Assembly: GCA_025358085.1 (NCBI GenBank)
Contig: JANYKT010000012.1
Span: forward strand, 1 to 47,125
Source: Deltaproteobacteria bacterium
Lineage (GTDB): Bacteria > Myxococcota > Myxococcia > Myxococcales > 40CM-4-68-19
DNA length: 47,125 nucleotides
Reading direction: 5' to 3'
The notes under the pieces were generated by a model. The model saw only the letters and a program-made list of their open reading frames with translations, had not been told where the DNA came from and did not search any database. Both the position numbers and the translations under genes were made by a program. This document shows positions 10,683-19,396 of the stretch, one piece after another (the stretch's first letter is position 1; each line of letters opens with the position of its first letter).

Positions 10683-11210
10683 ATGAACGAACTGACCAGG
10701 TTGACTCCGCCCCCGGGCGGAGGAGTGAAAGAAAAAAAGCGCGTCGGCCGTGGACAGGCGAGCGGCACGGGCAAGACGGCCGGGCGTGGTGCCAAGGGCC
10801 AGAAGGCGCGCACCGGCAACATGAACTTTGGAGGATTCGAGGGCGGGCAGAGTCCCCTCCAGCGACGCGTGCCGAAGCGCGGCTTCACCAACCCGTTCCG
10901 CGTCGAGTACGCGCTGATCAACATCAGCGATCTCGAAAGCATGGACATGCAGGATGTCGACCTGGCCAAGCTGATGGAGGCGGGCGTCATCAAAGTCGCC
11001 AAGGCCGGGCTCAAGGTCCTGGGCGACGGCGAGCTGACCAAGGCGGTCAACGTCACTGCGCAGAGGTTCTCGGCCTCGGCGAAGGAGAAGATCGAGAAGG
11101 CAGGCGGCAAGGCCACTGAGATCCTGGTCACGCCCAAGCCCACGCCGCAGCAGCGCAAGACGGAAGAGAAGAAAGCCGCCAAAGCCGCTGCAAAGGCTGC
11201 CAAGTCTTAG
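10683..11210 (+). CDS. rplO: 50S ribosomal protein L15 with basic tail
   Basis: L15 binds late in 50S assembly. The 175-residue product has the glycine-rich N-terminal block KKRVGRGQASGTGKTAGRGAKGQ and FEGGQSPLQRRVPKRGF. Family length is about 145, so about 30 residues at the end are extra; they are Lys/Ala-rich and likely helical. A GGAG sequence six bases before the ATG at 10683 supports this start over upstream TTG and GTG codons. secY follows after 72 bases. Confidence 0.96.
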   Translation: MNELTRLTPPPGGGVKEKKRVGRGQASGTGKTAGRGAKGQKARTGNMNFGGFEGGQSPLQRRVPKRGFTNPFRVEYALINISDLESMDMQDVDLAKLMEAGVIKVAKAGLKVLGDGELTKAVNVTAQRFSASAKEKIEKAGGKATEILVTPKPTPQQRKTEEKKAAKAAAKAAKS

Positions 11211-11282
11211 TCGAGGCTGGCTCGACAGCCAGCCGCTGCTCGGTCGACGCTGCACGCTCCCAATCTCAAGAAAGAGGTTCAA

Positions 11283-12629
11283 GTGTCTTTTGCCAACGCC
11301 TTCAGCAACCTCTTCAAGATCCAGGAGCTGCGCAAGCGGCTCGCATATACGCTCGGACTGCTCGCCGTCTATCGCATCGGCGTGTTCGTCACCGCGCCGG
11401 GCGTCAACCGCGTGGTCATGAAGAAGGCCATCGAGGCGTCGGGCGGGTTCCTCAACCTGTTCAACCTCTTCACCGGCGGCGCGCTCGAGCAGCTGTCGAT
11501 CTTCGCACTCGGCATCATGCCGTATGTGAGCGCGAGCATCATCCTGCAGCTGCTCACCGTGGTGGTCCCGGCCCTCGGGAAGCTCTCGAAAGAGGGCGAG
11601 ATGGGCCGGCGCAAGATCACCCAGTACACGCGCTACGGCACCATCCTGCTTTCCATCGTGCAGGGCTTCGGCATCGCCCGCTACCTGGAGTCGGTCAAGT
11701 CCGGCCAGGAGAGCGTCGTCCCCGACGACATCAAGGGCTGGGGCTTCCGGGTCTTGACGGTCATCACGCTCACTGCAGGTACCGCTTTCATCATGTGGCT
11801 GGGCGAGCAGATCACCGAGCGCGGCATCGGCAACGGAATCTCCCTGATCATCTTCGCCGGCATCGTCGCCCGTATCCCGCAGGCGGTGGTGCAGACCTGG
11901 ACGACGTTCAGCGACAAGTCCGACAGCTCGGATGTAGACCTCCTGGTGCTCGGCGCCGTGATGCTCCTGACCATCGCCGTTATCGTCTATGTGGAGCGCG
12001 CCTACCGGAAGATCCCTGTTCACTACGCGAAGCGCGTCGTGGGCAAGCAGACTTTCAGCGGCCAGAGCACGCACCTCCCACTCAAGGTCAACACCGCGGG
12101 CGTCATTCCGCCCATCTTTGCCAGCTCGATCCTGCTCTTCCCTGCAACGCTTGCCGCCTGGATCCCGGCCTTCAAGCCCTTCGCCGACGCCATGACCCGC
12201 GGCGGCTGGATCTACAACGGGCTCTATGTGCTGGGCATCATCTTCTTCGCTTACTTTTATACCGCGGTGACCTTCAACCCGGTCGATGTCGCCGACAATC
12301 TCAAGAAGTACGGCGGCTATGTTCCCGGCATCCGGCCAGGCAAGAAGACCGCGGATTACATCGACGGCGTGCTCACCCGCATCACCTTCGGCGGTGCCGT
12401 GTACATCGCCGCCGTCTGCGTGCTGCCGAGCATCCTCATCACCAGGTACAACGTGCCCTTTCAGTTCGGCGGCACCGCGCTGCTCATCGTGGTCGGCGTC
12501 GCTCTCGACACCGTTCAGCAGATTGAGAGCCATCTGATCACGCGTCACTACGAAGGCTTTACCGGCCCTCGCGGCCCGCGCATCCGCGGCAATCGCAACT
12601 CGATGGGCGGCTCTCCCGTCGCAGCCTGA
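11283..12629 (+). CDS. secY: Preprotein translocase subunit SecY
   Basis: SecY is the channel of the SecYEG translocon in the inner membrane. The 448-residue product starts at GTG behind an AAAGAGG site and has about ten membrane segments. Family blocks are visible: [15 protein letters not shown], the [18 protein letters not shown] region, and the cytoplasmic loop [22 protein letters not shown] that contacts SecA and the ribosome. It sits in its usual place between rplO and adk. Length is normal. Confidence 0.98.
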   Translation: MSFANAFSNLFKIQELRKRLAYTLGLLAVYRIGVFVTAPGVNRVVMKKAIEASGGFLNLFNLFTGGALEQLSIFALGIMPYVSASIILQLLTVVVPALGKLSKEGEMGRRKITQYTRYGTILLSIVQGFGIARYLESVKSGQESVVPDDIKGWGFRVLTVITLTAGTAFIMWLGEQITERGIGNGISLIIFAGIVARIPQAVVQTWTTFSDKSDSSDVDLLVLGAVMLLTIAVIVYVERAYRKIPVHYAKRVVGKQTFSGQSTHLPLKVNTAGVIPPIFASSILLFPATLAAWIPAFKPFADAMTRGGWIYNGLYVLGIIFFAYFYTAVTFNPVDVADNLKKYGGYVPGIRPGKKTADYIDGVLTRITFGGAVYIAAVCVLPSILITRYNVPFQFGGTALLIVVGVALDTVQQIESHLITRHYEGFTGPRGPRIRGNRNSMGGSPVAA

Positions 12630-12639
12630 GGGGGCCGCT

Positions 12640-13281
12640 GTGAACCTCATCTTCCTGGGTCCGCCTGGAGCAGGGAAAGGAACGCAGGCGCAGCGGTTGA
12701 TCACGCGCCTCCGTGTCCCGCAGCTTTCGACGGGCGACATCCTCCGTAAGGCGGTCGCCGACGGTACCCCCCTGGGTCAGCAGGCCCAGGCGCTGATGGA
12801 GGCCGGCAAGCTGGTTCCGGACGAGATCGTCAATGGCATCATTGACGAGGCGCTCGCATCGAAGGCGGCCGCTGGAGGCTTTTTGCTCGACGGCTTTCCC
12901 CGCACGGTGCCACAGGCCGAGGCGCTCGACGCGATGCTCGAGCGGAGGGGGAAGAAGATCGACCACGTGCTCTCCCTCCAGGTGCCAGACCTCGATTTGC
13001 AGCAACGGCTGTCAGGCCGCCAGACTTGTCCGAAGTGCCAGACTACCTATGGGCCTCAATCGCCGCCCAAGCAGAAGGGCATCTGCGATAGAGACGGCGG
13101 GCCGCTCCTCGTGCGAGCGGACGATCAGCCAGACCGCATCGGCCAGCGTCTGAAAGAATATTGGTCGAAGACCGCGCTGCTCACCGGTTACTATGGTTCC
13201 CGTGGCGTTGTGCGCGCCATTGATGGATTGGGTACCGTGGACCAGGTCGAGCAGCGGATCGTCGCTGCGCTGGCAGGCTAA
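12640..13281 (+). CDS. adk: Adenylate kinase, zinc-type LID
   Basis: Adenylate kinase interconverts ATP, AMP and ADP in the cytoplasm. The 213-residue product starts at GTG and shows the P-loop GPPGAGKGTQ (residues 7-16), the GFPRTVPQAEAL segment, and a long-form LID. The LID carries CPKC, then CDRD, giving the Cys-Cys-Cys-Asp zinc site seen in many Gram-positive and some Gram-negative enzymes. It follows secY after ten bases and precedes map by eight. Confidence 0.97.
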   Translation: MNLIFLGPPGAGKGTQAQRLITRLRVPQLSTGDILRKAVADGTPLGQQAQALMEAGKLVPDEIVNGIIDEALASKAAAGGFLLDGFPRTVPQAEALDAMLERRGKKIDHVLSLQVPDLDLQQRLSGRQTCPKCQTTYGPQSPPKQKGICDRDGGPLLVRADDQPDRIGQRLKEYWSKTALLTGYYGSRGVVRAIDGLGTVDQVEQRIVAALAG

Positions 13282-13289
13282 GGAGCTGG

Positions 13290-14060
13290 ATGGCGGGCGG
13301 GATCGAGATCAAGAACCGGGACGAGATCGAGCTGATGCGCGAGGCCTCGCTCATCCTCTTCGAAGTGCTCGACGAGATGGAAAAGGCGGTCGCACCGGGC
13401 ATCACGCTCGACGAGCTCGACGCCATCGCCGAAAGGGAAACCCTGAAGCGCGGCGCGACCTGCGCGTTCAAGGGGCTGTACGGATTTCCCAAGAATGTCT
13501 GCATTTCGGTGAACGAGCAGGTGGTCCACGGGATCCCGACGCGGCGCAAGCTGGTCGAGGGTGATCTGGTCAAGCTCGACTACGGCGTGGTCAAGCGCGG
13601 CTTCTACGGCGATTCGGCGCGGACCATCGCGGTGGGCGCCATCTCCGACTCCGCCCGGGACCTGGTCGAGCGCACGCGGCTCTCGCTGGAGGCGGGCATC
13701 CGGGCCATGGTGCCGGGCAACCGCATCAGCGACATCGGGGCTGCCATCGAGGCGGCCGTGGCGCCGCACGGCTACGGCATCGTCCGCGATTACGTGGGTC
13801 ACGGCATCGGCAAGAAGCTGCACGAGGACCCGCAGGTCCCCCACTACGGCCCCGCTCGCTGGAGCCGCGGTCAGCCGAACCCGCGCCTGCGCACCGGCAT
13901 GGTCCTGGCGATTGAGCCAATGATCAACGCCGGCACCCACGAGGTGGAGACACTTCCAGACGGCTGGACCGTAGTCACCAAGGACGGCTCGCTCTCCGCG
14001 CACTGGGAGCACACCATCGCTGTCACTGACGACGGACCCAGGGTCCTAACCCGCCCATGA
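13290..14060 (+). CDS. map: Type I methionine aminopeptidase
   Basis: This metalloenzyme removes the first Met from new proteins. The 256-residue product shows the metal ligands in order: Asp in VKLDYGVV, Asp in YGDSARTI, His in GHGIGKKLHEDPQVPHYG, Glu in LAIEPMIN and Glu in HWEHTIAV. The substrate-contacting His is in QVVHGIP. No extra N-terminal domain is present. Its stop overlaps the ATG of the next gene by four bases (ATGA), which couples them. Confidence 0.97.
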   Translation: MAGGIEIKNRDEIELMREASLILFEVLDEMEKAVAPGITLDELDAIAERETLKRGATCAFKGLYGFPKNVCISVNEQVVHGIPTRRKLVEGDLVKLDYGVVKRGFYGDSARTIAVGAISDSARDLVERTRLSLEAGIRAMVPGNRISDIGAAIEAAVAPHGYGIVRDYVGHGIGKKLHEDPQVPHYGPARWSRGQPNPRLRTGMVLAIEPMINAGTHEVETLPDGWTVVTKDGSLSAHWEHTIAVTDDGPRVLTRP

Positions 14061-14686
14061 ACGCAATTGCGCTCGCTGCCGGATTGCTCGCCGCTGGCCA
14101 CCTCTTTACTTTCGAGGGCAAGACCGACGTGCTGATGATGCTGCCGGCGCCAGCTGGCGCGTGCGGCATCGGCGCGATCGCCTACGGGACTGCCGATGGA
14201 AAATTTTCCAAGGTTTTCGAAGCCCCCGAAAAGCCCGCCTCATGCGAGTTCCGCCAGTCGGTGATGCCCGGTGGCTTGATCGGCTATTGGGACCACAGCG
14301 GCGGCCTGCCTGCCGCGCCCAAAAGCTTCGACGTCACCTACTCAGTGCAATCAAAAGTGAGCAACCCGGAAGCAAAGATCACGCTTTCCGCGGAGCCGCT
14401 GGTTGTCGGCGCCGACCGCAAACTGAAAGCCCGCGCGACCAAGGCCGGGCGCAGCGTCAAAGTCGAGCTGACCAATGAGGGGCCCGGCGCTCTCCTCGTT
14501 GGTGACGCCATTGCAAGTCGAAGCAAACCGACCGAAAGCTGCAGCGGGGCAGGTCCAACCGCTGCGCTACAGTCAGGCGAGTCCCTGTCCGATACGCGGC
14601 CGGGCCTCCTGTCGAAGTCGATGAAGGTATGGGCGGCAATTTTCACGGATCTGAACCACTGCGCCTGGGTCAGCGCCAGCCGATAA
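14057..14686 (+). CDS. Unknown exported protein in the infA position
   Basis: I do not recognise this 209-residue protein. It begins with a short hydrophobic stretch (MNAIALAAGLLAAGHLF), which reads as a weak signal peptide, and has about five Cys, which suggests export and disulphides. The rest is polar and beta-rich with no motif I can name. It overlaps the map stop by four bases, so it is translated with map. In many bacteria infA lies between map and rpmJ; this protein has no similarity to IF-1. Codon use looks like that of its neighbours. It could be a lineage-specific envelope protein. Confidence 0.7.
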   Translation: MNAIALAAGLLAAGHLFTFEGKTDVLMMLPAPAGACGIGAIAYGTADGKFSKVFEAPEKPASCEFRQSVMPGGLIGYWDHSGGLPAAPKSFDVTYSVQSKVSNPEAKITLSAEPLVVGADRKLKARATKAGRSVKVELTNEGPGALLVGDAIASRSKPTESCSGAGPTAALQSGESLSDTRPGLLSKSMKVWAAIFTDLNHCAWVSASR

Positions 14687-14694
14687 GGCCGGGC

Positions 14695-14723
14695 TTGACA
14701 AGAAACGGCGTCGCTGCTAAACA
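14695..14723 (+). promoter_or_regulatory. Putative sigma-70 promoter for the alpha operon
   Basis: A perfect TTGACA (14695-14700) is followed after 17 bases by TAAACA (14718-14723) with an upstream TGC, giving an extended -10. It lies 139 bases before rpmJ, in the only sizeable gap of this half of the cluster. It would drive rpmJ-rpsM-rpsK-rpsD-rpoA-rplQ. The -10 also falls in a small CGCTG-5-CAGCG inverted repeat. Confidence 0.55.
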
Positions 14724-14861
14724 GCGCCGCTCTTCGATTGCCGGGTTGGCCCCAGCCGCTGCAGCACAGGCGGAACTCACGGGGTTCGGCGGCGAAGGTA
14801 GTCAAACATCCAGGGAGTACCGTTCCAGCGCCGTGGCGGCGCAGGTGGAGGTTTTCAGCCA

Positions 14862-14978
14862 ATGAAGGTCCGAGCATCGGTCAAGAAAATTTGCGTGAAG
14901 TGCAAGGTGATCCGCCGCAAGGGAGTCGTCCGCGTGATTTGCGCCGCGAACCCCCGTCACAAGCAGCGGCAGGGCTAA
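14862..14978 (+). CDS. rpmJ: 50S ribosomal protein L36
   Basis: L36 is the smallest 50S protein and helps organise 23S rRNA. The 38-residue product reads [20 protein letters not shown] and ends NPRHKQRQG. The zinc ligands Cys-x2-Cys, a third Cys and a His are all present (C11, C14, C27, H33). It is the zinc form and lies in its usual place before rpsM. Confidence 0.97.
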   Translation: MKVRASVKKICVKCKVIRRKGVVRVICAANPRHKQRQG

Positions 14979-14990
14979 GGAGCTTATCGA

Positions 14991-15371
14991 ATGGCGCGTA
15001 TTGCAGGCGTTGACCTTCCCCGCGAGAAGCAGATCCAGATCTCGCTCACGTACCTCTATGGAATCGGGAACACGACCGCGCGGAAGATCTGCGCGACCGC
15101 CAAACTCGATCCCACCAAACGGACCAAGGACCTGACCGACGAAGAGGTCCACCGCATCCGCGAGGCCATCGAGCAGGGCTACAAGGTCGAAGGCGACCTG
15201 CGCCGCGAGACCTCGCTGAACATCAAGCGCCTGATGGACCTCGGTTGCTATCGCGGCCTCCGTCACCGCAAGGGCCTGCCAGTCCGCGGCCAGCGCACTC
15301 ATACCAACGCCCGGACCCGCAAGGGCCCGAAGCGCGGCATCGTTCGCCGCGCGGCCCCTCCGGCGAAGTAA
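14991..15371 (+). CDS. rpsM: 30S ribosomal protein S13
   Basis: S13 lies at the top of the 30S head and contacts the P-site tRNA and L5. The 126-residue product starts [26 protein letters not shown] and has the helix-two-turn-helix region and the C-terminal [21 protein letters not shown] typical of the family. An AAGGAG site is 12 bases after the rpmJ stop. rpsK follows after 32 bases. Confidence 0.98.
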   Translation: MARIAGVDLPREKQIQISLTYLYGIGNTTARKICATAKLDPTKRTKDLTDEEVHRIREAIEQGYKVEGDLRRETSLNIKRLMDLGCYRGLRHRKGLPVRGQRTHTNARTRKGPKRGIVRRAAPPAK

Positions 15372-15403
15372 GAGCCTACCAGCTAAGCTAAAAGGATAAC
15401 GAA

Positions 15404-15883
15404 ATGGCCGAAGAGCAGAAGCCAGAGAAAGCGCCGGCAGCACCGGCCGCCCCCGCCGCAGGAGCACCAGCCGGCGTGGGCGCCGTCGCTCCCACTACCT
15501 CCGCCGATCGCAAGGCAAAGAAGAAGAGCAAGAAGAACATCCAGACCGGCATCGTCTATATCCAGTCGACGTTCAACAACACCATCATCACGATCACCGA
15601 CATCTCGGGGAACGTGCTGTCCTGGTCGTCGGCCGGAGCGCGCGGTTTCAAGGGCTCGCGCAAGTCGACGCCCTTTGCCGCGCAGGTCGCCGCCGGCGAC
15701 GCAGCCGCCAAGGCCATGGAGCACGGCCTCAAGAATGTGTCAGTGCTGGTGAAGGGCCCGGGCGCCGGACGCGAGTCCGCTCTCCGTGCTCTCTCCGCCG
15801 CTGGCCTCAAGGTGTCGCTCATCCGCGACATCACTCCCATTCCGCACAACGGCTGCCGTCCGCCGAAGCGCCGTCGCGTTTAA
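15404..15883 (+). CDS. rpsK: 30S ribosomal protein S11 with Ala/Pro N-terminal extension
   Basis: S11 is in the 30S platform near the E site. The core begins near residue 45 ([26 protein letters not shown]) and ends with the family signature [13 protein letters not shown]. Family length is about 129, so about 30 residues are added in front, rich in Ala, Pro and Gly, then Lys. An AAGGATA ribosome binding site precedes the ATG at the start of the extension, which supports it as part of the protein. Confidence 0.97.
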   Translation: MAEEQKPEKAPAAPAAPAAGAPAGVGAVAPTTSADRKAKKKSKKNIQTGIVYIQSTFNNTIITITDISGNVLSWSSAGARGFKGSRKSTPFAAQVAAGDAAAKAMEHGLKNVSVLVKGPGAGRESALRALSAAGLKVSLIRDITPIPHNGCRPPKRRRV

Positions 15884-15897
15884 AGGAGCTATACAAA

Positions 15898-16524
15898 ATG
15901 GCTCGATATACCGGTTCTGCGTGCCGCATCTGCCGGCGCGAAAATTTGAAGATGTATCTCAAGGGCGACCGTTGCTACACGGAGAAGTGCGCCATCGAGC
16001 GCCGTCCGTATCCGCCGGGCCAGCACGGCCAGGGGCGCGCCAAGTTCTCTGAGTACGGCGTACAGCTGCGCGAGAAGCAGAAAGTCAAGCGCCTCTACGG
16101 CCTGCTCGAGAGCCAGTTCCGCGGCTACTACCATCGTGGCTCGGCGGCCAAGGGCAAGACCGGCGAGAACCTGCTCACGTACCTCGAGCAGCGCCTCGAC
16201 AACGTCGCCTTCCGCCTCGGCTTCGCCGACACCCGCGCCGAAGCCCGGCAGCTGGTGCGCCATGGTCACTTCCGCGTCAATGACCGCAAGGTCAATATCC
16301 CCTCCTTCCAGGTGAAGGCCGGCGATGTGGTGGCGGTCAAGGACAAGAGCCGCAAGATCGTTCGCATCAATGAAGCTCTTGAAGCCGTGGAACGCCGCGG
16401 CATCCCGGCCTGGCTCGACCTCGACAAGGGCGGCTACCGCGGCACCGTGAAAGCCGCGCCGACCCGCGACGACATCACCATGCCGATCCAGGAGCAGCTG
16501 ATCGTCGAGTTGTATTCGAAGTAG
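15898..16524 (+). CDS. rpsD: 30S ribosomal protein S4
   Basis: S4 starts 30S assembly and in some bacteria represses the alpha operon. The 208-residue product has an N-terminal zinc knuckle (CRIC near residues 9-12, then Cys 26 and Cys 31), the S4 RNA-binding domain ([37 protein letters not shown]) and the usual end. It lies 14 bases after rpsK with an AAGGAG site. A 104-base leader separates it from rpoA. Confidence 0.98.
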   Translation: MARYTGSACRICRRENLKMYLKGDRCYTEKCAIERRPYPPGQHGQGRAKFSEYGVQLREKQKVKRLYGLLESQFRGYYHRGSAAKGKTGENLLTYLEQRLDNVAFRLGFADTRAEARQLVRHGHFRVNDRKVNIPSFQVKAGDVVAVKDKSRKIVRINEALEAVERRGIPAWLDLDKGGYRGTVKAAPTRDDITMPIQEQLIVELYSK

Positions 16525-16531
16525 CCTCGAA

Positions 16532-16549
16532 CCAGGCCTTCGGGCCTGG
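16532..16549 (+). promoter_or_regulatory. UUCG-tetraloop hairpin between rpsD and rpoA
   Basis: A 7-bp perfect stem (CCAGGCC and GGCCTGG) closes a TTCG loop with a C-G closing pair, an extra-stable RNA tetraloop. It starts seven bases after the rpsD stop. A second, smaller inverted repeat (CCCGG-6-CCGGG) lies near 16,578-16,593. No T run follows, so it is not a classical terminator. It may mark RNA processing or differential expression of rpoA. Confidence 0.5.
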
Positions 16550-16628
16550 CATCCACAATCTGCGCTTGTCCCAATGGTGCCCGGAATTTCCCGGGAGTAG
16601 GGCGGCGCATTTCAAGGAGCATCAAGCA

Positions 16629-17654
16629 ATGGCAGACGGACTCATGACCCGGAACTGGCGCGACCTCATCAAGCCGCGCGGTCTCCACGTCGATCAGGAC
16701 ACGCTCACCGATACGTACGGCAAGTTCATCGCTGAACCGCTCGAGCGCGGATTCGGCATCACCCTCGGCAACGCGCTCCGCCGCGTCCTGCTGAGTTCGC
16801 TCCAGGGTGCGGCCATCACCAGCATCCGCGTCGAGGGCGTCGAGCACGAGTTCACCACCATCTCCGGCGTCGCCGAAGATGTCACCGACGTCATCCTGAA
16901 TTTGAAGGAAGTCCTTCTCCGCATGCACACGCAGGAGGAGAAGACCATTCGCCTCGAGGTCGAGGGGCCCAAGGAAGTGAAGGCCGGCGACATCATCGTT
17001 GACCACGAAGTGGAAGTCCTCAATCCGGGGCACCACCTCTTCACCATCTCCGAAGGCAGCCGCGTGCGCGTTGAGATGACCTGCCGCCGCGGCCGCAGCT
17101 ACGTCCCGTCCGAGCGCAACAAGCTGCCGGGCGCGGCCATCGGCGTGGTGCCAATCGACTCGCTCTTCAGCCCGATCAAGAAGGTCAACTACCAGGTCAC
17201 CAACGCCCGCGTCGGTCAGGTCACCGACTACGACCGCCTCAGCCTGGAAGTCTGGACCAACGGCGCGGTGTCGCCAGCCGACGCAGTCGCCTATGCGGCG
17301 AAGATCGTCAAGGAGCAGCTGGCCATCTTCATCAATTTCGACGAAACGGAAGAGCCGCTCCCGATCGAAGCGCCGCGCACAGAGGAGAAGCTCAACGAGA
17401 ATCTCTTCCGCTCGGTCGACGAGCTTGAGCTGTCGGTGCGCTCCGCCAATTGCCTCCAGAACGCCAACATCAAAACCATTGGCGACTTGGTGCAGAAGAG
17501 CGAAGCCGAGATGCTGAAGACGAAGAACTTCGGCCGCAAGTCGCTGAAAGAGATCAAGGAAATCCTGGCGGAGATGGGCCTCTCGCTGGGGATGAAGCTC
17601 GAGAACTGGCCGCCCAAGCCGCCCACGGCGATCGCGCCGGTGCTCAAGCAGTAA
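16629..17654 (+). CDS. rpoA: RNA polymerase alpha subunit
   Basis: Alpha nucleates RNA polymerase assembly and its C-terminal domain contacts promoter DNA and activators. The 341-residue product has the NTD blocks [30 protein letters not shown] and [11 protein letters not shown], and the CTD with [23 protein letters not shown] and [20 protein letters not shown]. The ATG at 16629 follows an AAGGAG site; earlier in-frame codons lie in the hairpin-bearing leader. Length is slightly above the E. coli 329. Confidence 0.98.
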   Translation: MADGLMTRNWRDLIKPRGLHVDQDTLTDTYGKFIAEPLERGFGITLGNALRRVLLSSLQGAAITSIRVEGVEHEFTTISGVAEDVTDVILNLKEVLLRMHTQEEKTIRLEVEGPKEVKAGDIIVDHEVEVLNPGHHLFTISEGSRVRVEMTCRRGRSYVPSERNKLPGAAIGVVPIDSLFSPIKKVNYQVTNARVGQVTDYDRLSLEVWTNGAVSPADAVAYAAKIVKEQLAIFINFDETEEPLPIEAPRTEEKLNENLFRSVDELELSVRSANCLQNANIKTIGDLVQKSEAEMLKTKNFGRKSLKEIKEILAEMGLSLGMKLENWPPKPPTAIAPVLKQ

Positions 17655-17666
17655 TCGGAGAACGCC

Positions 17667-18233
17667 ATGTCCCGCCACGCCAATACCGGCCGCAAGCTCA
17701 GCCGCAATACCAGCCACCGCAAAGCGCTGCTGCAGAATCTGATCCGCGCGGTCATCCTCGAGGAGAGCATCCGCACCACCACGCCCAAGGCCAAAGAGGC
17801 GCGGCGCGTGGTCGAGCGGGTCATCACCAAGGCCCGCGAGAACACGCTCGCGGCGCGGCGGCAGGTTCACAAGACCGTCCGGGATCAGGCGGCGCTCTTC
17901 AAGCTGTTCGATACCATCGGGCCGCGCTTCAAGACCCGGCCGGGCGGCTACACGCGGCTCATCCACGTGCAGAACCGCGTCGGCGACAACGCGCCCATGT
18001 CCATCCTCGAGTTGGTGGAGAAGAGCGAGAAGGCAGCGCCCGAAGCCGATGAGCCCAAGGCGAAGGGCAAGGCGGAGAAGGCTGCCGCACAGGCATCGGG
18101 CGAGGGCGAGGCGCGGACCAAGGCCGAGCCCAAGGCGAAGAAGCCACGCAATAAGCCGGCGAAGTCAGCCGGAAGCGAGAAGGCCTCCGAGAGCGAGAAG
18201 GCCGCAACTCCGGCGACTGAAGACAAGAAGTAA
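17667..18233 (+). CDS. rplQ: 50S ribosomal protein L17 with long Lys/Ala/Glu tail
   Basis: L17 is near the tunnel exit. The core is normal ([25 protein letters not shown], then [31 protein letters not shown]). The family length is 115-140, whereas this product has 188 residues. About 60 residues at the end are extra and consist almost only of Lys, Ala, Glu, Pro, Ser and Gly. It is the last gene of the cluster and is followed by a terminator hairpin. Confidence 0.96.
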   Translation: MSRHANTGRKLSRNTSHRKALLQNLIRAVILEESIRTTTPKAKEARRVVERVITKARENTLAARRQVHKTVRDQAALFKLFDTIGPRFKTRPGGYTRLIHVQNRVGDNAPMSILELVEKSEKAAPEADEPKAKGKAEKAAAQASGEGEARTKAEPKAKKPRNKPAKSAGSEKASESEKAATPATEDKK

Positions 18234-18297
18234 CTTCCCCTTCGGAAGCAGTTTACTTTTCAGAAGCCGAGTCCAGGCTCGCTCCAGATTCTGCACG

Positions 18298-18336
18298 AAG
18301 GCGGCGGCTCGAAAGAGCTTGCCGCCTTTGTTGCTT
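18298..18336 (+). terminator. Terminator closing the ribosomal cluster
   Basis: Arms AAGGCGGC (18298-18305) and GCCGCCTT (18321-18328) pair, and inside them GCTC-GAAA-GAGC forms a second stem with a GNRA loop. TTTGTTGCTT follows. The arm symmetry means it may also end the minus-strand operon whose last gene stops at 18397. Confidence 0.7.
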
Positions 18337-18396
18337 CGGGGTCAGCGCCTAAGCTCCCGCAGCGCTCGCGCAGCCTTAAGCGCCCGGACTGCGCGT

Positions 18397-18789
18397 TCAG
18401 GCGGAGAGACGCTCGCGGATGCGCGCGATGAGCTCGTGGTTCTCGAACGGCTTGCGAATGAATTCTTCGGCGCCGGCGGCAAGTGCCCGCTCGACCACGT
18501 CCTTGCCCGGCCGCGCGCTCACCACGAACACCGGCACATGGCGCGTGCGCGGATCCTTCTTCAGCGAGCGGCAGAGATCGAGACCGTCGCGATCGGGCAT
18601 GGCGATGTCGAGCAACACCAGCGAGGGCAACCCGTGTTCGAGCTTCTCCAGCGCCGCGGCCGCGCTGGTGGCGACAGTGGACTCGATGCCTTCGAGTTCC
18701 AGCAGGGTCGCGAGGAAGGTGACGATCTCGGGGTCGTCGTCGACCACCAGCACGCGCGCCCGCAGCGTGATCTCGGGAGGGGCGGTCAT
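18397..18789 (-). CDS. Stand-alone response regulator receiver protein
   Basis: A single receiver domain of 130 residues with no output domain. Seen: the acidic cluster VLVVDDDPEI, the phosphoacceptor Asp in LVLLDIAMPDRDG, the Ser/Thr position in VFVVSARPG and the Lys in FIRKPFENHELI. All residues needed for phosphorylation are present. The ATG overlaps the stop of the upstream membrane-protein gene by four bases, so it is the last gene of a five-gene minus-strand operon. Such single-domain regulators act by protein-protein contact, for example as phosphate shuttles. The partner kinase is not in the operon. Confidence 0.93.
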   Translation of the reverse strand: MTAPPEITLRARVLVVDDDPEIVTFLATLLELEGIESTVATSAAAALEKLEHGLPSLVLLDIAMPDRDGLDLCRSLKKDPRTRHVPVFVVSARPGKDVVERALAAGAEEFIRKPFENHELIARIRERLSA

Positions 18790-19256
18790 TTGGTCAGGTC
18801 CTCGTCGACCTGGCCGCGGTCGCACTCGATGTGCAGCTGTTGCGGGGGAGCAGTTTTAGGCGCGAAGGTGACCTTCCCGGAGGCCTCGAAAAGCGCGAAG
18901 CGGTTGATGGGGAGGAGCACATGTTCGCCGGGCTTGAGCGAATTTTTTTCGAAGCCGTAGATCCCGTTGAGCGTGAGCTTCACACGCTTCCATTCATGCA
19001 GCGAGTCGTTGCGCACGAAGATCTGGGTGAGTGCCGGCAGCGCCACCGCCTGCACCCGGACGTAGGCGTGGAGCGGGTCCGCGGTGTAGAGCTGGGAGAT
19101 GAGCGTGGCCACCAGCACGAGACCGTAGCTGCCGAAGGCGTAAGCCCGATAGCGCGCATGCTCGGGGCGCGCGCGAAAATCGCCGAAGGCAGTGCTGCTT
19201 CGCGAGTGCAACTCGCCGAAGACCCTGGCCGTCACGCTAACCAGCGCCTCGGACAT
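18786..19256 (-). CDS. Membrane protein of unknown function, one TM segment
   Basis: I do not recognise this family. From the ATG at 19256 the product has 156 residues. A polar N-terminal region is followed by one membrane helix (AFGSYGLVLVATLISQLYTA, about residues 41-60). A C-terminal, likely periplasmic domain follows, with beta-rich stretches (VKLTLNGIYGFEKNSLKPGE and the region up to HIECDRG). In-frame start codons up to 19376 could add as many as 40 residues with a Pro/Arg-rich segment. It overlaps the receiver gene by four bases and lies 20 bases after the TPR gene, so it belongs to the same operon. Confidence 0.75.
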   Translation of the reverse strand: MSEALVSVTARVFGELHSRSSTAFGDFRARPEHARYRAYAFGSYGLVLVATLISQLYTADPLHAYVRVQAVALPALTQIFVRNDSLHEWKRVKLTLNGIYGFEKNSLKPGEHVLLPINRFALFEASGKVTFAPKTAPPQQLHIECDRGQVDEDLTK

Positions 19257-19396
19257 CGCGCCGAGCCCCCGCGCCGCCGCGGCGCCCCACCCCTCGAAAG
19301 GGCGGCGCTTTTGAGAGGGCGGTGGCGTGACTTCGGTCACAACCCCCCATGGTAGCGGATGGGCTGCCCGATACAAGGGGGGCGGCCGGAAGTCGG

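Noticed and set aside
10626-12740. A 704-codon minus-strand open frame opposite rplO, secY and the adk start
   Set aside because: It is the GC-driven antisense shadow of conserved genes; its product is His/Asp/Glu/Arg-rich with no domain.
16434-17966. A 510-codon minus-strand open frame opposite rpoA
   Set aside because: Antisense shadow of rpoA and its neighbours; composition typical of high-GC codon bias, no motif.
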